Notes: generated from the sequence alone by a model not told the origin. Positions 50,258-59,922 are shown, counted from the stretch's first letter. The stretch: 64,000 bases of DNA from an uncultured Bacteroidales bacterium (GCA_903879715.1 CAIRMR010000097.1:49457-113456), one strand, 5' to 3'. Numbers and translations: made by a program.

Positions 50258-51325
50258 CTAAAACCAATTCTTCCTTTTCATATAAATATACATGATAATA
50301 CCCATAGCAGCAGTGGCAGATAAGAAAACGGGGTATCCATACTTCCAGTGAAGTTCAGGCATAAAATCAAAATTCATCCCATAAATACCTGTTACCAGGG
50401 TCATTGGAATAACGATGGTCGAAACCAGCGTGAGCGTTTTCATAATACTGTTCATGCGGTTGGCATTGTTGGCCATCAGCAGGTCCATCATGGACGAGAT
50501 CATTTCGCGGGAACTATCAATAGATTGAATGATAAACGAAAGGTGATCATTTATATCGCTCAGGTATTGCCTCGTATATTCACTGATTACTCCTGATTCT
50601 TCGCGCGCCAGGAACCTGATTTCTTCTTTTAATGGGTTTATAGTTTTGCGAAGCAGCATCAGGTTTTTCTTAAGTCTGAGGAATGAATGTGAAAGCTCAT
50701 TGGTGGGATTATCGATCAATAATTTTTCGAGATCTTCCATCTGATCTTCAGTATGATCGAGCAGGATATAATAATTGTCAACAATTTGATCCATAAGTAA
50801 ATAGCATAGATAGTCCTCCTGCCTAATCCTGCCTCTTCCTTTACCTGCTTCTAAACGTTTAATAATCTGTTCGAAAATGTTATTGTCTTTTTCTTCAAAT
50901 GAAATAAGCACATTACTTCCTAAAAATAAACTTATCTGCTCTGATTCAATAGACTGCTCTTTTTCATTCCAGGTAAGGTTTTTGAGTGTGATAAACAAAC
51001 TCTTATCCAGATCTTCTACTTTTGGCATGTGATCCACATTGAAAATATCTTCAATAATCAAAGGATGTATTCCAAAATGTTCACCAAGTTTTTGCAGGTT
51101 TTCAGGCTCACTGAATCCCGTTACGATAATCCAGTTTGTTGTTTCTACTCCCTGTATTTTTATAGCCTGTTCAACAGAAATATTTTCGTAAGCCTTGAAA
51201 TTCTCATCGTCATACACAAGCATGCTGATTACCGTTGGCCCTGTTTGTATTCCGGTGTATACGGGGCTTCCCGGTGGCAAACCTGCTTTTCTACTCAGGC
51301 GTTTTTTTTTCATACTTCGAGGCAT
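50258..51325 (-). CDS. corA: CorA magnesium/cobalt transporter
   Basis: A 355-residue divalent cation channel. A long cytoplasmic N-terminal domain (residues about 30-290) contains WIIVTGFSEPENLQKLGEHFGIHPLIIEDIFN and the stalk helix ending ANRMNSIMKTLTLVSTIVIPMTLVTG. The first membrane helix ends with the gating motif YGMNFDFMPE. The second helix and the KRKNWF C-terminus complete it. The N-terminus carries an odd basic stretch (MPRSMKKKRLSRKAGLPPG). The start could be at Met5, but nothing decides this. Confidence 0.95.
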   Translation of the reverse strand: MPRSMKKKRLSRKAGLPPGSPVYTGIQTGPTVISMLVYDDENFKAYENISVEQAIKIQGVETTNWIIVTGFSEPENLQKLGEHFGIHPLIIEDIFNVDHMPKVEDLDKSLFITLKNLTWNEKEQSIESEQISLFLGSNVLISFEEKDNNIFEQIIKRLEAGKGRGRIRQEDYLCYLLMDQIVDNYYILLDHTEDQMEDLEKLLIDNPTNELSHSFLRLKKNLMLLRKTINPLKEEIRFLAREESGVISEYTRQYLSDINDHLSFIIQSIDSSREMISSMMDLLMANNANRMNSIMKTLTLVSTIVIPMTLVTGIYGMNFDFMPELHWKYGYPVFLSATAAMGIIMYIYMKRKNWF

Positions 51326-51403
51326 TACTTATAGAAAGGCAAAAATAACGAATGCATGATCAATAAAGTTGTCTGGTCTGATAATTTATCTGATTAATTG
51401 CTT

Positions 51404-51589
51404 TGTAACTAATCAGTCTGATCAAAATGCGTTTTTGCCACAGATTACACGGATTGCACAGATTTCAAACTGCTTTAAGCAGTTTTTCAATTAATTTCAA
51501 TTAAAAATGACAAATAATTATCTGTGAAATCTGAGTAATCTGTGGCATATATTTGTTTTTCCTTACTTTAGTCAAACTGATTAGTTACA
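51404..51589. mobile_element. 186-bp MITE-like hairpin with 6-bp TSD
   Basis: Terminal inverted repeats of 18 bp, TGTAACTAATCAGTCTGA (51404-51421) and the complement of TGTAACTAATCAGTTTGA (51572-51589), match at 17 of 18. A perfect 6-bp direct repeat TTGCTT flanks the element (51398-51403 and 51590-51595). Further inverted arms lie inside: GCCACAGATTAC... (51437-51466) against ...GTAATCTGTGGC (51520-51546). A near-palindrome AAACTGC-TTTAA-GCAGTTT sits near 51468-51486. Thus the whole element can fold into a long hairpin. It has no ORF and fills the spacer between corA and mscL. Confidence 0.82.
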
Positions 51590-51714
51590 TTGCTTTTTAT
51601 TTTTTTCTGATAATTTAATAGCTCTGCTGAATGAATATTTCTGAGTAGTGGAATGAAAAGTAAAAACCAGCTCTTTTGAAGCCGGTTTATTTTTTGGAAA
51701 AGTGAAAGAATAGA

Positions 51715-52089
51715 TTATTTCTGTGCTTTCAGCAGATCCCTGATTTCGCCAAGCAGAACTTCCTGTGCAGGAGGAGGAGGAGGAATTGCGACAATCTTCT
51801 TTTTGGTTGCATTAAAGCCTTTGATAATCAAGAAAAGCACAAAAGCAATTACGAGGAAGGATATAACTGAGGATAGGAAATTCCCGTATTTTACAGCTCC
51901 CCAGGTTAATTCAGCTATGTTTTTAACCCCGGCTGCATCTAATGCCGGATTTAATAATAATGGTGTAATTACATCCGCAATAAGCGAGTTTACAATAGCG
52001 CCAAACGCACTGCCAATGATTACAGCAATAGCCAGGTCCACTACATTGCCTTTCATAATAAAATCCTTGAATTCTTTAACGAGTCCCAT
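51715..52089 (-). CDS. mscL: Large-conductance mechanosensitive channel
   Basis: A 124-residue MscL, opening under membrane tension. The N-terminal amphipathic helix and TM1 (KEFKDFIMKGNVVDLAIAVIIGSAFGAIVNSLIADVITPLL) hold the pore-lining GxxxG-type pattern. The periplasmic loop is short, with TM2 (SSVISFLVIAFVLFLIIKG) and a C-terminal coiled segment (PPAQEVLLGEIRDLLKAQ). The run of four Pro before the last helix is as in E. coli. All parts are present. Confidence 0.97.
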   Translation of the reverse strand: MGLVKEFKDFIMKGNVVDLAIAVIIGSAFGAIVNSLIADVITPLLLNPALDAAGVKNIAELTWGAVKYGNFLSSVISFLVIAFVLFLIIKGFNATKKKIVAIPPPPPAQEVLLGEIRDLLKAQK

Positions 52090-52140
52090 TTTGTTTTTGT
52101 TTTTGATTAATATTAAGGTTAATTGATAATTATGAATTTG

Positions 52141-53034
52141 CTAATGAGCCATGGTATATGTTAATCCCAGGCTGAAAGTTTCCCTGAATTGTGTCTTAAC
52201 ACCCTGGGAATTGCCGTTTTTATCAACAAATGTTATATTATGATCCCGGATCAGCATGGTGGCTAGATTTAGAGAAATATATTTATTAACTTTCATCAGT
52301 ATATTGTTTTCCCAGCCAACAATAATTTTCTCAGGATGGTTGCGATAATCAGAAAATAGATCGAGTTTCGACATCAAGTTAACATTTTTAAGGATATCTT
52401 TTTTAAAGCCAACATTTACGGATCCGCCAACTTGCCATAGTGTGGTATTATCTCCAAAAATGCCGTATGCTCCTTCAGGCCGGTTGGTTAATGATTTATC
52501 GTTTACAACGGTTAATCTTGCTCCGATTGGCGAAATGAAAACAAAGAAATAGTCAACAGGTTTGTAATTCATACCAATTGATAGCTGGAAATAGCCTGGT
52601 GCCATAAACTTTGAAACTTTAACTGCAGAGTCTTGGCCATAATCAAATCCTTCGTCAAATTGCGATTTGAATTCAAAAGTTCCGGCGTAATCCCAGTGTT
52701 TCCAGGCATAGATGCCGCCTTTCGTCAGGAAATTTATTTTATCATTTGTTTTCCTTACATTGGGAGTTGTTGATTTATTATAATTAACTCCATAAGCCAA
52801 TCCCAGGTAATTATTCCATGAAATTTTACCTTTGGCATAATTCTTATAAATATTAAGCATACTATTTATCGAATAGGAATTATCTCCTCCTGCTGACCAA
52901 TTAGTAAAGGTTGTTTGTGAGAAGCCAAGGGATGCTTCATATTTCGATTTCCAGGATGTATCTCCCTCAGGATTAAAAGCCATTAATTGAACAGCAAATA
53001 GAAATATGGAAATAAAAAGTAGTGTTTTTCTCAT
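52141..53034 (-). CDS. DUF3078 family outer-membrane-type protein
   Basis: A 297-residue exported protein of the Bacteroidetes family DUF3078. The start at 53034 (MRKTLLFISIFLFAVQLMAF) gives a standard signal peptide. The mature part is a series of amphipathic strands (YEASLGFSQTTFTNWSAGGDNS near the start, TFSLGLTYTMAH at the end), so an outer membrane beta-barrel is likely. The final aromatic/hydrophobic residues are consistent with BAM recognition. Function unknown. Confidence 0.88.
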   Translation of the reverse strand: MRKTLLFISIFLFAVQLMAFNPEGDTSWKSKYEASLGFSQTTFTNWSAGGDNSYSINSMLNIYKNYAKGKISWNNYLGLAYGVNYNKSTTPNVRKTNDKINFLTKGGIYAWKHWDYAGTFEFKSQFDEGFDYGQDSAVKVSKFMAPGYFQLSIGMNYKPVDYFFVFISPIGARLTVVNDKSLTNRPEGAYGIFGDNTTLWQVGGSVNVGFKKDILKNVNLMSKLDLFSDYRNHPEKIIVGWENNILMKVNKYISLNLATMLIRDHNITFVDKNGNSQGVKTQFRETFSLGLTYTMAH

Positions 53035-53247
53035 GGTTTTAATATTTGATTGATCAAAGATAAGGTATGAATAATATATATGCATATCTGAATATTATTT
53101 ACCTGTTAGATTTTTAACAAAAATTAAAACAAGTATTGTGTGATAATGTTTGAAGATAATAGACCAATTATCAACCTGACAGGCTAACTGGAAATATGTA
53201 GTGTGTAAAATTACAGGAAAATTAATCGAAATAAACTAACAATGTGT

Positions 53248-54012
53248 TTATATCTTTCTGATATCTGAAGCTTTAATCCAACCAACACTTCCATTAGCGA
53301 TACGAATTTCCTGCCATTCGGCAACCACATCGAGTAGCTTTACTTTAGTGCCTTCATGTAAAACGAAAATATCTTTGCTGTTCTCATCAGGCGAACTCTT
53401 AATGTTAACCATTTGTGTAAACACAATGGCTTCGTGTTGGCTATTAAGGTAATGATTTCGTTGAGAAGCAGCCAAAATGCCAATACTGAATAGTGCCATT
53501 AGAAAAAATCCTGCCCAGAAACTGATTTTCCGGATTATAATGTTTGAAATGGCAATATAAATAGCAATGAGAATGAGGGCGAGTGAAAGCAGCATGATGT
53601 TAAAAACAGCAAGTGTATCAATACCCATCATATTAACTAACAATTTCCACCACCTTTTGTAGAACAGTTCTGGAACCATCTCAACCTTATCGGTCAATTT
53701 ACTGTTTACAACTTCAATGTTATGTTTTAAATCCTCATTGTTAGGCGCAATTTTCAAGGCTTTTTCATAATTTAGCAGTGCCTGGGCATTTTCATTATTC
53801 CGGAAATAGGCATTTCCGAGATTGTAATATAAAGCGTATGATTCGTTTCCAGCGACAATAATCTTTTCGTAGTGGGCGATTGCTTCCTGATATTGCCTGG
53901 TATTATATGCTTTGGCTGCCTGGGCTGCCAATTGCTCAGTATCTTGCGCTGCTGCATGAAATGCAACAAACAGTATCGTCGCTACCAGGACTGCTATTTT
54001 TTTACATTTCAT
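53248..54012 (-). CDS. batE: BatE: TPR and SH3 domain protein
   Basis: The last gene of the Bat cluster, 254 residues. A signal peptide (FVAFHAAAQ) is followed by TPR repeats (residues about 25-100, for example LYYNLGNAYFRNNENAQALLNYEKAL). Two membrane helices come next (about 125-180), then a C-terminal SH3-like domain (MVNIKSSPDENSKDIFVLHEGTKVKLLD, WQEIRIANGSVGWIKASDI). It is separated from batD by 174 bp of short-repeat spacer, which could split the operon's transcript. Confidence 0.9.
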   Translation of the reverse strand: MKCKKIAVLVATILFVAFHAAAQDTEQLAAQAAKAYNTRQYQEAIAHYEKIIVAGNESYALYYNLGNAYFRNNENAQALLNYEKALKIAPNNEDLKHNIEVVNSKLTDKVEMVPELFYKRWWKLLVNMMGIDTLAVFNIMLLSLALILIAIYIAISNIIIRKISFWAGFFLMALFSIGILAASQRNHYLNSQHEAIVFTQMVNIKSSPDENSKDIFVLHEGTKVKLLDVVAEWQEIRIANGSVGWIKASDIRKI

Positions 54013-54124
54013 TGGTCAGGAGTTTATTTAATTATTATTTTAAACGATGATCGAAGCGATCTGAGCATGAGGAGTTTTAGTAGTCATTCGAAATTCATTA
54101 AATAGTCATTTAGTCATGATCTTG

Positions 54125-54178
54125 ATTCATACTATTTACTATTTACTATTTTCTATTTACTATTTTCTATTAACTTAC
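54125..54178. repeat. TACTATTTACTATTTTCTATTTAC array
   Basis: Tandem words of 10 bp (ACTATTTACT / ACTATTTTCT) between batD and batE. Part of the short-repeat spacer families. Confidence 0.55.
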
Positions 54179-54186
54179 TCCCCTTC

Positions 54187-56049
54187 CTACTTAAGAACCT
54201 GTTCGGTTTCGGTAATGGTCTTTATTGCAAGATTATAAAGTTGCTGCATATTCAGTGCTTTACCGGCAGGAGCATAACGGGCATAATTGCAATCGTTGAG
54301 CGTAGTCATAAACCGTTCCGTTAAATCACTGTCAACATTACGTGATTCAAGTTCCTCCCTGGCCGTTTCCATTGAAAGCAATGACATGGGGATATTGAAT
54401 TTTTGGCTGATATACCCCCATAACGCGAATGAAATTTCTTCATGAAACGCGTCATGCTGATCGCTATCGAGAAATTTTTTGGCTTTTTGCAGCCTTTTTA
54501 CTGCAATCCGGGTAGCTTTTTTGCGTTGCATAAGTTTGGTATCGCCTTTCAACCGCATATTCCGTTGGTGCAGTATGATGAAAATCAGAAACCCCAGTAT
54601 AGGGATAATCAGTAAAATCCAGTATATGGATTTACCATAAATACTGTTACCTGTAGGATGAATATTCAACGGTGGTGCTATCAGATGCCTGATGTCATTG
54701 CCAAGATATTTTACATCTCCCTGTGCAGTAGATTCAGCAGCAGAGCCGCTACCTTTTTTTACTTTCAGTTTGAATTTTTCAGAACTCAGCGTTGTATATT
54801 CTTTCTGAGCCGGATTGAAGTACGAAAACTGTATAGGATCAATAGCAAAATCACCTGAGGCTCTTGGTATTATTAAGTATTCAAAAGTCCTGATGCCGGA
54901 TGTGCCTCCTTTGCTATTGAAATTATCAATAATTTTTGGCTCATAAACTTCAAAGTCAGGAGGAAAATTAATTGCCGGTTTTTCAATCAGGTTCAGGTTG
55001 CCTGTACCGCTTACCGAGACCCTTAATGTTATGCCGTCATTCGTATTTACCACTGTTTGGTCAACATTGGCTTTCATGCTGAATTGACCAACGGCTCCCG
55101 AGAAATCAAGCGGGCGATTTGCTGCTGGCAGAGGCTTAACATTAATTGTTATGGGAGTAGAGCGTAAAGTTTTTTTAACATTCTGATAGTCACTTCCAAA
55201 AAATGAATCATCCATCAGGTTTTTGAAGAAAGGATCATTGCCAAAGAAGGGATCGTCGGCAAGCGGGCTCCTGGATTTTACTTTAACCTGGTAAATTACA
55301 TTCTGAACCAGGGGATCTATTATTAATGCACCCGATTTTTGTGGATATAAAGCAGCTTTTCTAAGTTCCGCAACAATATATTTTTTACCGTTAAACGTTT
55401 CGGTATATTGCGGATATTGAGTTGCGTCTTTTAATAAATCCTGAGCCCAGAATCCCGTATAGGAAGGTATTTTTTCAGGGGCGTCAATCTGAAGGCGGTT
55501 GGTTGGAGTATAAAGTTTAAAAGTAACTGTTACGAGTTCACCCTGGTATGGATTATTTTTATCCACTACAGCTTTTAAAAAAACATCGCCACCAATATCA
55601 TCTCTCGTGGGTACCTGAGTTCTGTTTTGAGGTTGACTACTATTGGGCGTTTGCTGTTGGGAGCGTTGATTCTGGTTTTGGACTGTAATTGTCGTAGTAT
55701 TCGACATATACCGCTTCCCTTTCACTGAGATCAGAGCCTGCGGAATAGTAAAAGTTCCTGTTTTGATTGCTTCCAGTATAAATGTAAATGACATTGAACT
55801 CGAATATTCAAGTTTGCCGTTTATATTCATAATATTCTGACCGGTCGAAACCATTGGGCCATTAAGTATATCGAAGTTCACTATTTGTGGTGCCATGAAG
55901 TTATTCCCTTCCGCATTTACAGTGAACGTGAGTTGGAATTGCTGACCAACATACACTTGCCTTGGTGCCTGGGCAGTAAAACTGATGTCCTGCGCAATAA
56001 GCAGGCCCGGTATAGCAAGCAGTAAAAGAAGTATCAGTTTTAGTTTCAT
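54187..56049 (-). CDS. batD: BatD family protein
   Basis: A 620-residue exported, membrane-anchored protein. The ATG at 56049 starts a signal peptide (MKLKLILLLLLAIPGLLIAQ); an in-frame TTG at 56067 is not needed. Several Ig-like BatD domains follow (ISFTAQAPRQVYVGQQFQLTFTV, FLKAVVDKNNPYQGELVTVTFKLY, FSMKANVDQTVVNTNDGITLRVSV). One membrane helix (IYWILLIIPILGFLIFIIL, about residues 465-485) and a cytoplasmic tail of about 130 residues complete it. The Gln/Asn/Ser-rich linker near residue 135 may be flexible. It works with BatA/BatB in an undefined envelope complex. Confidence 0.93.
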   Translation of the reverse strand: MKLKLILLLLLAIPGLLIAQDISFTAQAPRQVYVGQQFQLTFTVNAEGNNFMAPQIVNFDILNGPMVSTGQNIMNINGKLEYSSSMSFTFILEAIKTGTFTIPQALISVKGKRYMSNTTTITVQNQNQRSQQQTPNSSQPQNRTQVPTRDDIGGDVFLKAVVDKNNPYQGELVTVTFKLYTPTNRLQIDAPEKIPSYTGFWAQDLLKDATQYPQYTETFNGKKYIVAELRKAALYPQKSGALIIDPLVQNVIYQVKVKSRSPLADDPFFGNDPFFKNLMDDSFFGSDYQNVKKTLRSTPITINVKPLPAANRPLDFSGAVGQFSMKANVDQTVVNTNDGITLRVSVSGTGNLNLIEKPAINFPPDFEVYEPKIIDNFNSKGGTSGIRTFEYLIIPRASGDFAIDPIQFSYFNPAQKEYTTLSSEKFKLKVKKGSGSAAESTAQGDVKYLGNDIRHLIAPPLNIHPTGNSIYGKSIYWILLIIPILGFLIFIILHQRNMRLKGDTKLMQRKKATRIAVKRLQKAKKFLDSDQHDAFHEEISFALWGYISQKFNIPMSLLSMETAREELESRNVDSDLTERFMTTLNDCNYARYAPAGKALNMQQLYNLAIKTITETEQVLK

Positions 56050-56179
56050 CTTCAGCACTAATTTCAATTCGGATACAATGATGTTCTGTTTATAGTTATC
56101 CCTTTTTAATCAAGTTTTTAAACTTAAAGTTACATTGCCATTCATAAATCTTAAGGCACCCACACTCTCACTTTCAAAC

Positions 56180-56212
56180 ACTCTCCATCGCTCCATCGCT
56201 CCGTCTCCCAAT
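56180..56212. repeat. CCATCGCTCCATCGCTCC words
   Basis: Short tandem words (CTCCATCGCTCCATCGCTCCG) between batC and batD. Variant of the CCATCGCC family at 1380-1395. Confidence 0.4.
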
Positions 56213-56220
56213 CACACATT

Positions 56221-56859
56221 CTACCAATCTTTCTCCGGCATATTCTGAGTTGGAACATTCTGCTTGTTTTTAGTTTTATCCAATGTTCTTTTCTCGTTGT
56301 TGTTCATGGCATTCAACATCCTGTTTGCATCCTGCTTCGACATATTGGGTTTGGGCTGTGGTTGTTGCTCCTGTTTTTGTTGCTGCTGTTCTTGTTTCTG
56401 CTGTTGTTTTTTGTTTTGCTCCTGTTTTTGTTGCTGTTGCAGTTTTGTCATTGCATACGAAAGGTTGTAACGAGTATCCTCATCTTTGGGATTTTGCCGC
56501 AAAGCCATTTTATAGGCATCAATACTCTCTTTGTATTTCTTGTTTTCGAGTAAAGAATTTCCAAGGTTATAATAAACATTGGCTTTAGGAACTTCTTTGT
56601 TTTCGTTTTGACCAATTTTCAGATATTGTGCGGCAGCTTCTTCGAAATTTTGTTGTTTATAAAGTGAATTCCCAAGATTAAAAGCAGCTTTCTGTGAGTT
56701 TGGGGATTTGGTTAATGCTTTGCGATAGTCTATCTCGGCATTCTTAAAATGCCCGTCTTTATATTTAGTGTTACCTGAACGAACCAGTTTTTGTGCCGGT
56801 TGCGCATTTACAATGCTAACGACAAAGAGAAGAAAAAGTGTGATTAAACTTCTCATCAT
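56221..56859 (-). CDS. batC: BatC: TPR protein
   Basis: A 212-residue exported TPR protein (signal peptide ending SIVNAQ). TPR units: NTKYKDGHFKNAEIDYRKALTKSPNSQKAAFNLGN and VYYNLGNSLLENKKYKESIDAYKMAL. A Lys/Gln-rich stretch of about 50 residues (repeated KQQQKQEQ) separates them from a short C-terminus (QNMPEKDW). The start overlaps the batB stop codon (ATGATG, either of two Met), a sign of translational coupling. Confidence 0.92.
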   Translation of the reverse strand: MMRSLITLFLLFVVSIVNAQPAQKLVRSGNTKYKDGHFKNAEIDYRKALTKSPNSQKAAFNLGNSLYKQQNFEEAAAQYLKIGQNENKEVPKANVYYNLGNSLLENKKYKESIDAYKMALRQNPKDEDTRYNLSYAMTKLQQQQKQEQNKKQQQKQEQQQQKQEQQPQPKPNMSKQDANRMLNAMNNNEKRTLDKTKNKQNVPTQNMPEKDW

Positions 56860-57899
56860 TTTTGGGTTGTTTTAGAACTGAATAATTTGATTTTACCTGC
56901 CAGGCGGCCTTTACGCTCGGCAATCAGCACCTCTCCAAATATAAGTATAAGCGCAGCAAGAATGAAGAACTGAAACCTGTCCTCATAATCAGAGAAAAAG
57001 GCTTCGTTATATTCAGCTTTTTCAAGTTTATTGATTTGGTCAAATACTTCCTGAACACCTGACTGCGAGTTATTGGCTCTTACAAATATGCCTTTTCCAG
57101 CTTTCGCAATATCCTGTAACATCGGTTCATTGATGCGGGTAATAACTGTAAGCCCTGAAGCGTCTTTTTTATACCCTATCTGGGTGTTTCCGCTATACAC
57201 AGGTATTGGAGCACCTTCAGGTAAACCTATGCCGATAGTGTAGACCCTGCAGTTTTTTCCTGCTGCTGCTTGTGCCGCTTCAACGGCATTGTCTTCATGG
57301 TTCTCTCCATCGGTAATTATGATTATGGCTTTACTTTGTTTTGTATTACCAAAGGCTGAAACACTGGTTTCTATGGCATCACCAATAGCGGTACCCTGTA
57401 TCGGAATCATTCCCGGATTAATATTAGACAGAAATAGCCTTGTTGCTGAATAATCTGTTGTTAAAGGCATTTGAATGTATGATTTACCCGCAAAAACAAC
57501 AAGTCCTACGCGGTCGTTCTCCAGTTTGCCAAGAAGGTGTACAATAGCCTGCTTGGCTCTTTCGAGCCGGTTAGGAGTTATATCCTGAGCCATCATACTA
57601 TTTGAAACATCAAGCGCAAAAATCATATCAACGCCTTTCCTTTTCATTTTTTCTAGCTTCGATCCGGTTTGCGGATCACATAATCCAATAACTATTAAAA
57701 TCCATGCGACAGTCCAGATTATGAATTTCAGAATTTCACGTGAGCCTGAGTATTCGGGTATAAGGCGCATAACCAGGCTCAGATCACCAAAAGCTGACAG
57801 GGCCTTTTTTTTGCGGTTTCGGGCATACACAAACATCAGCACCAGCAGCGGAATAATCAGCAGCAGGAATAGGAATTGCGGATGTGCGAGACGAAACAT
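56856..57899 (-). CDS. batB: BatB: VWA domain membrane protein
   Basis: A 347-residue protein with two N-terminal membrane helices (FLFLLLIIPLLVLMFVYA, FIIWTVAWILIVIGL), a von Willebrand A domain (MIFALDVSNSMMAQDITPNRL with the MIDAS DxSxS motif, and IIIITDGENHEDNAVEAA) and a C-terminal helix (FQFFILAALILIFGEVLI). The MIDAS is intact, so metal-dependent partner binding is likely. Paralogue of BatA. Confidence 0.95.
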   Translation of the reverse strand: MFRLAHPQFLFLLLIIPLLVLMFVYARNRKKKALSAFGDLSLVMRLIPEYSGSREILKFIIWTVAWILIVIGLCDPQTGSKLEKMKRKGVDMIFALDVSNSMMAQDITPNRLERAKQAIVHLLGKLENDRVGLVVFAGKSYIQMPLTTDYSATRLFLSNINPGMIPIQGTAIGDAIETSVSAFGNTKQSKAIIIITDGENHEDNAVEAAQAAAGKNCRVYTIGIGLPEGAPIPVYSGNTQIGYKKDASGLTVITRINEPMLQDIAKAGKGIFVRANNSQSGVQEVFDQINKLEKAEYNEAFFSDYEDRFQFFILAALILIFGEVLIAERKGRLAGKIKLFSSKTTQK

Positions 57900-57916
57900 T
57901 TCTTTTAATTTAAAGG

Positions 57917-58912
57917 TTATGGTACTAATTTGAGTACGACGAAGCGGATCATAAATTCAAGTGTAAGCAGTACTAAGGCAAAAATGACAAACGCCAGGAA
58001 TTCCTCTTTCTTCCGGCTGAATTCTGTTACATCAATCTTTGATTTTTCTAGCCTGTCAATTTCTTTATATACCTGCTCCAGCTTTTGCTTATTAGTAGCC
58101 CTGAAATATTTCCCGTTGGTAAGTGCTGATATTTTCTGCAAGCGCGCTTCGTCAATCTGTACTTCCATTCTCTGATATTGTATGCCGAACTGCGTGCGGA
58201 CAGGAACCAGCGCGGTACCCATAGTGCCGACACCTATTGTATATATTCGTATTCCGTAGAGTTCTGCAATTTCAGCCGCCGATTGCGGGTCAATAGAACC
58301 CATATTGTTTACACCATCGGTAAGCAGAATAATGACTTTACTTTTTGCTTTGCTTTCCTTCAGCCGGTTTACAGCTGTTGCCAGGCCGTCGCCGATCGCG
58401 GTTCCGTCATCAATCATACCAACACCAATTTCTTTAAACAGATTAATCAGTAAAGCGTGATTTGAAGTAAGCGGGCATTGTGTAAAACTCTCTCCACTGA
58501 AAACAACAAGTCCAATGCGATCATCGGGTCGGCTGCTGATAAATTCAACCGCAACATCTTTTGCCGCTTCTATCCTGTTGGGTCTCAGGTCTTCAGCTAG
58601 CATACTGCTTGAAATGTCGGTTGCAAGCATAATATCAATTCCTTCAACACTGATATCCTGGCGGTTTAGGTTTGTCTGGGGCCTTGCCAGAGCCAGGATG
58701 AGCAAACCAACGGCCAACATTCTGAGTCCAAAAAGACTATACCTGGCATAATTCTTCCACCCTGGCAGGAATTGTTTGAAAACCGCAGTTGACGACATTT
58801 GTAAAGGAACTGAATAATGCCTTAACTTGTACCAATACCAAGCTAAAGCCGCTGGTATAAGCAGCAAAAGCCAAAAGTATTCGGGGTCGGCAAAGTGCAG
58901 TCTTGTTATCAT
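57917..58912 (-). CDS. batA: BatA: VWA domain membrane protein
   Basis: A 331-residue paralogue of BatB: N-terminal helices (WLLLLIPAALAWYWYKLR, LRMLAVGLLILALARP), a VWA domain with MIDAS MLATDISSSMLAEDLRPNRI and IILLTDGVNNMGSIDPQSA, and a C-terminal helix (FLAFVIFALVLLTLEFMI). Its start overlaps the stop of the preceding gene by 4 bp (ATGA). It lies 17 bp upstream of batB. Confidence 0.95.
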   Translation of the reverse strand: MITRLHFADPEYFWLLLLIPAALAWYWYKLRHYSVPLQMSSTAVFKQFLPGWKNYARYSLFGLRMLAVGLLILALARPQTNLNRQDISVEGIDIMLATDISSSMLAEDLRPNRIEAAKDVAVEFISSRPDDRIGLVVFSGESFTQCPLTSNHALLINLFKEIGVGMIDDGTAIGDGLATAVNRLKESKAKSKVIILLTDGVNNMGSIDPQSAAEIAELYGIRIYTIGVGTMGTALVPVRTQFGIQYQRMEVQIDEARLQKISALTNGKYFRATNKQKLEQVYKEIDRLEKSKIDVTEFSRKKEEFLAFVIFALVLLTLEFMIRFVVLKLVP

Positions 58913-59913
58913 GCTTTTACTTCAGGATATGGTGCTTGTATAGTGTTATTATCAGTAGGTTTCGTTTCAGGTGTTGTGGCAACAGGTTTTGTTGTATCAA
59001 TAAACTGCCTGGAGTAAGTCATGCTTAATTCATTCTCATTCCTTAGGGGTATGGCTTTGGCAAATTTTACATAATCAGCCTGCATAAGTATGTTTGTTAG
59101 TACCGAACGGGCATCACCATGTAATCCTGCTGAATCATATGCGGCAATAATTTCTGCAGTAATCATTTCCATAGCTTCAATACCATGTTGCTCATGAAGA
59201 TAGTGCCTGATGATATCCGTCAATTCAGAGTAATACTCTTTAATTTTCCCATTTTGCCACAATTTTTTATTCTCTAATGATTCCAGGTTTTGCAAGGCAA
59301 TCTGCCAGGGAGGACCTTGTGTTCGGGTAATTACCGGGAAAAGAGGTTTGTTCATTCGTTTGCGCCATAAATAATACCATATCAGGCCTATTATCAGCGC
59401 TAAAACTGCTATAGCGGCAAGGAACGGAACCAACTCTTCAAAAGTGAGCGGTGCTTGTACCGGGCCACGGATATCGCGTATCGCCTTGGTTGTATCCACT
59501 TCAACGGTACGAACTTTAAGATATACGCCTTCCGAAAGAAGTTCATGACGTGAGGTGTCACCGGCATAAGAATAATGAATAGTAAAAGGTGGGATATAGT
59601 GATACCCTGTATCAAAGGATGTAATTAGGATAGTCTGACTGTAGTTGGTAAATTCATTTCTGCTGGTAGCATTGGTATCGATTTTCGATTTTGTTGCTAC
59701 TTCCACTTTAGCAGTTAAAGTATCAGAGATTGCAGGCCAGTAAATGGAAGCGGATTTAGGCAGAGTAGCGTTTAACCTGAGTAAGACACGTTCTCCTATC
59801 CTGATGGATGAAGTATCAAGACTTAGGACAGCTTTTTGTGCCTGAACACAATTAAAAGCCGAAATAAACAATACTAACCCTATAGCGAAAATGTGCCTGA
59901 AGTTTATTTTCAT
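58909..59913 (-). CDS. Bat-operon membrane protein with Ig-like domain
   Basis: A 334-residue exported protein: signal peptide (FISAFNCVQA), an immunoglobulin-like domain (residues about 30-145; LSLDTSSIRIGERVLLRLNATLP), one membrane helix (FLAAIAVLALIIGLIWYYLW) and a cytoplasmic helical domain (LENKKLWQNGKIKEYYSELTDIIRHYLHEQHGIEAMEM). This layout occupies the place between the DUF58 protein and BatA in Bacteroidetes Bat operons. The cytoplasmic part resembles the tail of BatD, so it may be a shortened BatD-like partner; the name batF is not used here, since I cannot verify it. Confidence 0.82.
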   Translation of the reverse strand: MKINFRHIFAIGLVLFISAFNCVQAQKAVLSLDTSSIRIGERVLLRLNATLPKSASIYWPAISDTLTAKVEVATKSKIDTNATSRNEFTNYSQTILITSFDTGYHYIPPFTIHYSYAGDTSRHELLSEGVYLKVRTVEVDTTKAIRDIRGPVQAPLTFEELVPFLAAIAVLALIIGLIWYYLWRKRMNKPLFPVITRTQGPPWQIALQNLESLENKKLWQNGKIKEYYSELTDIIRHYLHEQHGIEAMEMITAEIIAAYDSAGLHGDARSVLTNILMQADYVKFAKAIPLRNENELSMTYSRQFIDTTKPVATTPETKPTDNNTIQAPYPEVKA

Positions 59914-59922
59914 AGTCTTCCT

